Origin: Chloroflexota bacterium | Lineage (GTDB): Bacteria; Chloroflexota; Dehalococcoidia; Lucifugimonadales; Australimonadaceae | Direction of reading: 5' to 3' | Assembly: GCA_026713505.1 (NCBI GenBank) | Contig: JAPOOH010000226.1 | Span: 1-15,809 of the forward strand | DNA length: 15,809 nucleotides | Shown: positions 14,120 to 15,809 of the stretch, piece by piece | Numbering within the stretch: position 1 is the first letter of the stretch | How the letters are laid out: the number at the start of each line of letters is the position of its first letter | Made by a program: the position numbers and the translations under genes | The notes under the pieces: model-generated | Told to the model about the DNA's origin: nothing | Seen by the model: only the letters and a program-made list of their open reading frames with translations | Database searches by the model: none

Positions 14120-15514
14120 ATGAAAGTACGATTCGGCTCCCTTATCCCTCCTCTCCTGGGACTGCTGCTGCTGGTTGCGGTGGCAGCCTGCAGCGAGGCC
14201 ACCGATACGCTACCGGCGACGCCGACCCCGGCTCCGCCCGGTCAGGCCGTCGAACCGCTGCCACCCGGGGACCGGATGGCAGCGGATGCATTCTCGGAGG
14301 AGTGGCAGACCATCGTCGAGGAGTTGGACGAGTTCCAGCGGGACTTCGACGGTTGGCGCGCGGGGCTGACCTCCTGCCATGGGAGCTCGGTCTACGAGGC
14401 CCTGCAAGGGTTCGCCGCCGGGTCCGCCGGCGTTACCGCGGAGACGAGGGAGCTTCCCCGGACCGCCGTCACGCGGGAGCTTGCCGACATAGTGATCGCA
14501 GCCGCAGAGGAGGAAGAGGCGGCCTTCCGCAGGCTGCGGGACCGCTGGCAACCCGACAACCCGGCGTTGTTCGAAGGGGTTGAGGAGAGCCGTTCAGTTG
14601 CCGCCCGCGCCCAGAGGGATGCGGAAGACATGGCCCTCGAGTTGCGGGAGCAGTTGGAGGCAGCCGCCTCTCCCGAAGAGCGGGCGGCGCTGCAGGACTT
14701 CTCCGACGCCCTCGATGCGGTCAACGATGACTGGCTCGGGTTCCACGACGACTATGCCGAGTTGCAGGCGGCGGCGGTCCACTTGGATGACTTTGCGGAG
14801 ATAGGAGAACTCGACCGGCTCGTCGCACAGTTCGACAAGATAGTAGGGGCCGTGTCCGACCTGCCCTCGGTGGGGGTTGCGGAAGGCCTGGTCGAGACAC
14901 TCCAGGCAACGGTGGAAGCGGAACGTGAGGCCCTGCTCGAGGTGCATGGCAAACTGCAAGAGAACCTCACCGCACTACTCGAGGGCCAGATCCAGCTTCC
15001 GCATCCAACGGGACCGACAGGTTCGCACCTGGATGAGATGGGCCCGGTATTCGATGAGAGCGAAGCCACCCTGAAACAGGTGATCCGTACAACCACGCTA
15101 CTGCTCGACGACGACCCGCGGGAGAAACTGGCGGAGATCCAGAACTTCGACGAGCACTATGCGGCCCTTCTCCTGAGTTGGGACGCCTTCCACGGGCGCT
15201 ACAACGACTGGCGCAGGACCGATGGCGGATGCGACCGGACCGAGGTGCTCCAGTCGCTCGACCGGTTCACGTTGCGCATGGGAGAGGTGGGCCGCTCGGT
15301 GCGGAGTCTTCCGCAGTCCAGCTACCTGCTGCCCATGTACAACCTGCTGGTAGAGGCGGCGGAGCGGGAAGAGGGGGCCATCCGCGCGCTGCGCAACTCC
15401 TGGCGCCCCTTCACGGTCGACGCCTTCAAGGTCGTGGACCAGGAGCGAGTGACTGCCGGCCGGCTGCGCCGCCTGGCGGCGGTTGGCCTGGAGGAGCTCC
15501 GCGACCGGTCCTGA
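14120..15514 (+). CDS. Lipoprotein with three copies of a helical repeat
   Basis: A 464-residue predicted lipoprotein of no recognised family. The signal peptide (1-23) ends in a lipobox VAAC, with Cys24 as the lipidated residue, and a Pro/Thr-rich linker follows (30-50). The rest is nearly all alpha-helical. Residues 58-179 align without gaps to 343-464 (offset 285), sharing F58/F343, W79/W364, R80/R365, C86/C371, R110/R395, L112-P113/L397-P398 and W143/W428. A weaker copy at about 194-290 aligns at offset 136 (F72/F208, LP 112/248, E130/E266). Paired Cys86 and Cys371 might bond. The gene starts 3 bp after the longer frame of the upstream gene. It probably sits at the cell surface beside the protease; its function is unknown. 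Confidence 0.85.
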   Translation: MKVRFGSLIPPLLGLLLLVAVAACSEATDTLPATPTPAPPGQAVEPLPPGDRMAADAFSEEWQTIVEELDEFQRDFDGWRAGLTSCHGSSVYEALQGFAAGSAGVTAETRELPRTAVTRELADIVIAAAEEEEAAFRRLRDRWQPDNPALFEGVEESRSVAARAQRDAEDMALELREQLEAAASPEERAALQDFSDALDAVNDDWLGFHDDYAELQAAAVHLDDFAEIGELDRLVAQFDKIVGAVSDLPSVGVAEGLVETLQATVEAEREALLEVHGKLQENLTALLEGQIQLPHPTGPTGSHLDEMGPVFDESEATLKQVIRTTTLLLDDDPREKLAEIQNFDEHYAALLLSWDAFHGRYNDWRRTDGGCDRTEVLQSLDRFTLRMGEVGRSVRSLPQSSYLLPMYNLLVEAAEREEGAIRALRNSWRPFTVDAFKVVDQERVTAGRLRRLAAVGLEELRDRS

Positions 15515-15547
15515 GCGCTCCCGCTGCCCTTGCTGGCGCTACGAGGC

Positions 15548-15809
15548 TCACTCCTCGTGCGCGAAGGTGAGAGCGTAGACCCTTTCGGCGCCTGCGGAGC
15601 GCAGGGCGTGCGCGGCTGCTGAGAGGGTCGCGCCGGTGGTGGTGACGTCGTCGACGAGGACGGCGGCTCCGCCGTCCAGCGAGCGGACGGCTGCGAAGGC
15701 GTCTCGGACGTTCCGAAGGCGCTCGGCGCGGGTGGCCGCCGACACCTGTGACGACGTATCGACCTCACGGCGCAGGACCCCGGTCGCGAGCGGAGCGTCG
15801 AGGACCCGA
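15548..15809 (-). CDS. ComFC-type phosphoribosyltransferase, partial (N-terminus beyond right edge)
   Basis: The 86 C-terminal residues of a ComF-family protein are visible. The PRPP-binding loop VLVDDVTTTGATL is intact, and the preceding Q-V-SAATRAERLRNVRDAF matches the family's region linking the zinc-type domain to the phosphoribosyltransferase core. The end AGAERVYALTFAHEE is typical. ComF proteins are needed for DNA uptake in competent bacteria and may also act in nucleotide salvage. The gene is convergent with the lipoprotein gene, 33 bp apart. The frame remains open to the right edge, so the start is outside the window. Confidence 0.92.
   Translation of the reverse strand, partial: RVLDAPLATGVLRREVDTSSQVSAATRAERLRNVRDAFAAVRSLDGGAAVLVDDVTTTGATLSAAAHALRSAGAERVYALTFAHEE

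Overview
This window looks like a GC-rich bacterial chromosome segment carrying a tRNA/aminoacyl-tRNA synthetase locus, a cluster of catabolic oxidoreductases and hydrolases with transporters, and an envelope-associated operon. The mix of Rieske ring-hydroxylating oxygenase, luciferase-like flavin monooxygenase, Amidohydrolase_2 protein, FAH-family hydrolase and several MFS transporters, together with a gltX gene next to tRNA-Gln, resembles Chloroflexota of the Dehalococcoidia/SAR202 type. That placement is inferred from gene content, not from a marker-gene phylogeny.

Left part (1-2804, all on the minus strand). A probable transcript reads, from right to left, an AIM24/TIGR00266-family protein, glutamyl-tRNA synthetase (gltX) only 3 bp later, and a tRNA-Gln (anticodon CUG, CCA encoded) 41 bp after gltX. 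A short-chain dehydrogenase/reductase then runs off the left edge. Position 2805-3122 is a divergent intergenic region.

Middle (3123-11163). On the plus strand come an EntS-like MFS transporter, a repeat-bearing gap, and a tight set: Fsr-like MFS transporter, Amidohydrolase_2 protein, cysteine-dioxygenase-like cupin and luciferase-like monooxygenase. Facing it on the minus strand are an FAH-family hydrolase and a Rieske oxygenase. Together these could import or export a small organic (perhaps aromatic) compound, oxygenate it, and hydrolyse the products. The substrate cannot be read from the sequence. The gaps between these genes carry dispersed short palindromic repeats.

Right part (11164-15809). 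A 609-bp gap holds a striking pair of 65-bp palindromic tandem units. It is followed by a three-gene plus-strand operon: a membrane-anchored S49 (SppA/ClpP-type) serine protease, a DUF4350-like membrane-anchored protein whose frame is cut by an in-frame TAG, and a lipoprotein built from three copies of a helical repeat. The first two genes overlap by 11 bp. The frame beyond the TAG stays open until 3 bp before the lipoprotein gene. The C-terminal end of a ComFC-type phosphoribosyltransferase enters from the right edge on the minus strand.

The most novel parts are the protease/DUF4350/repeat-lipoprotein operon, the interrupted middle gene, and the palindromic array upstream of it.
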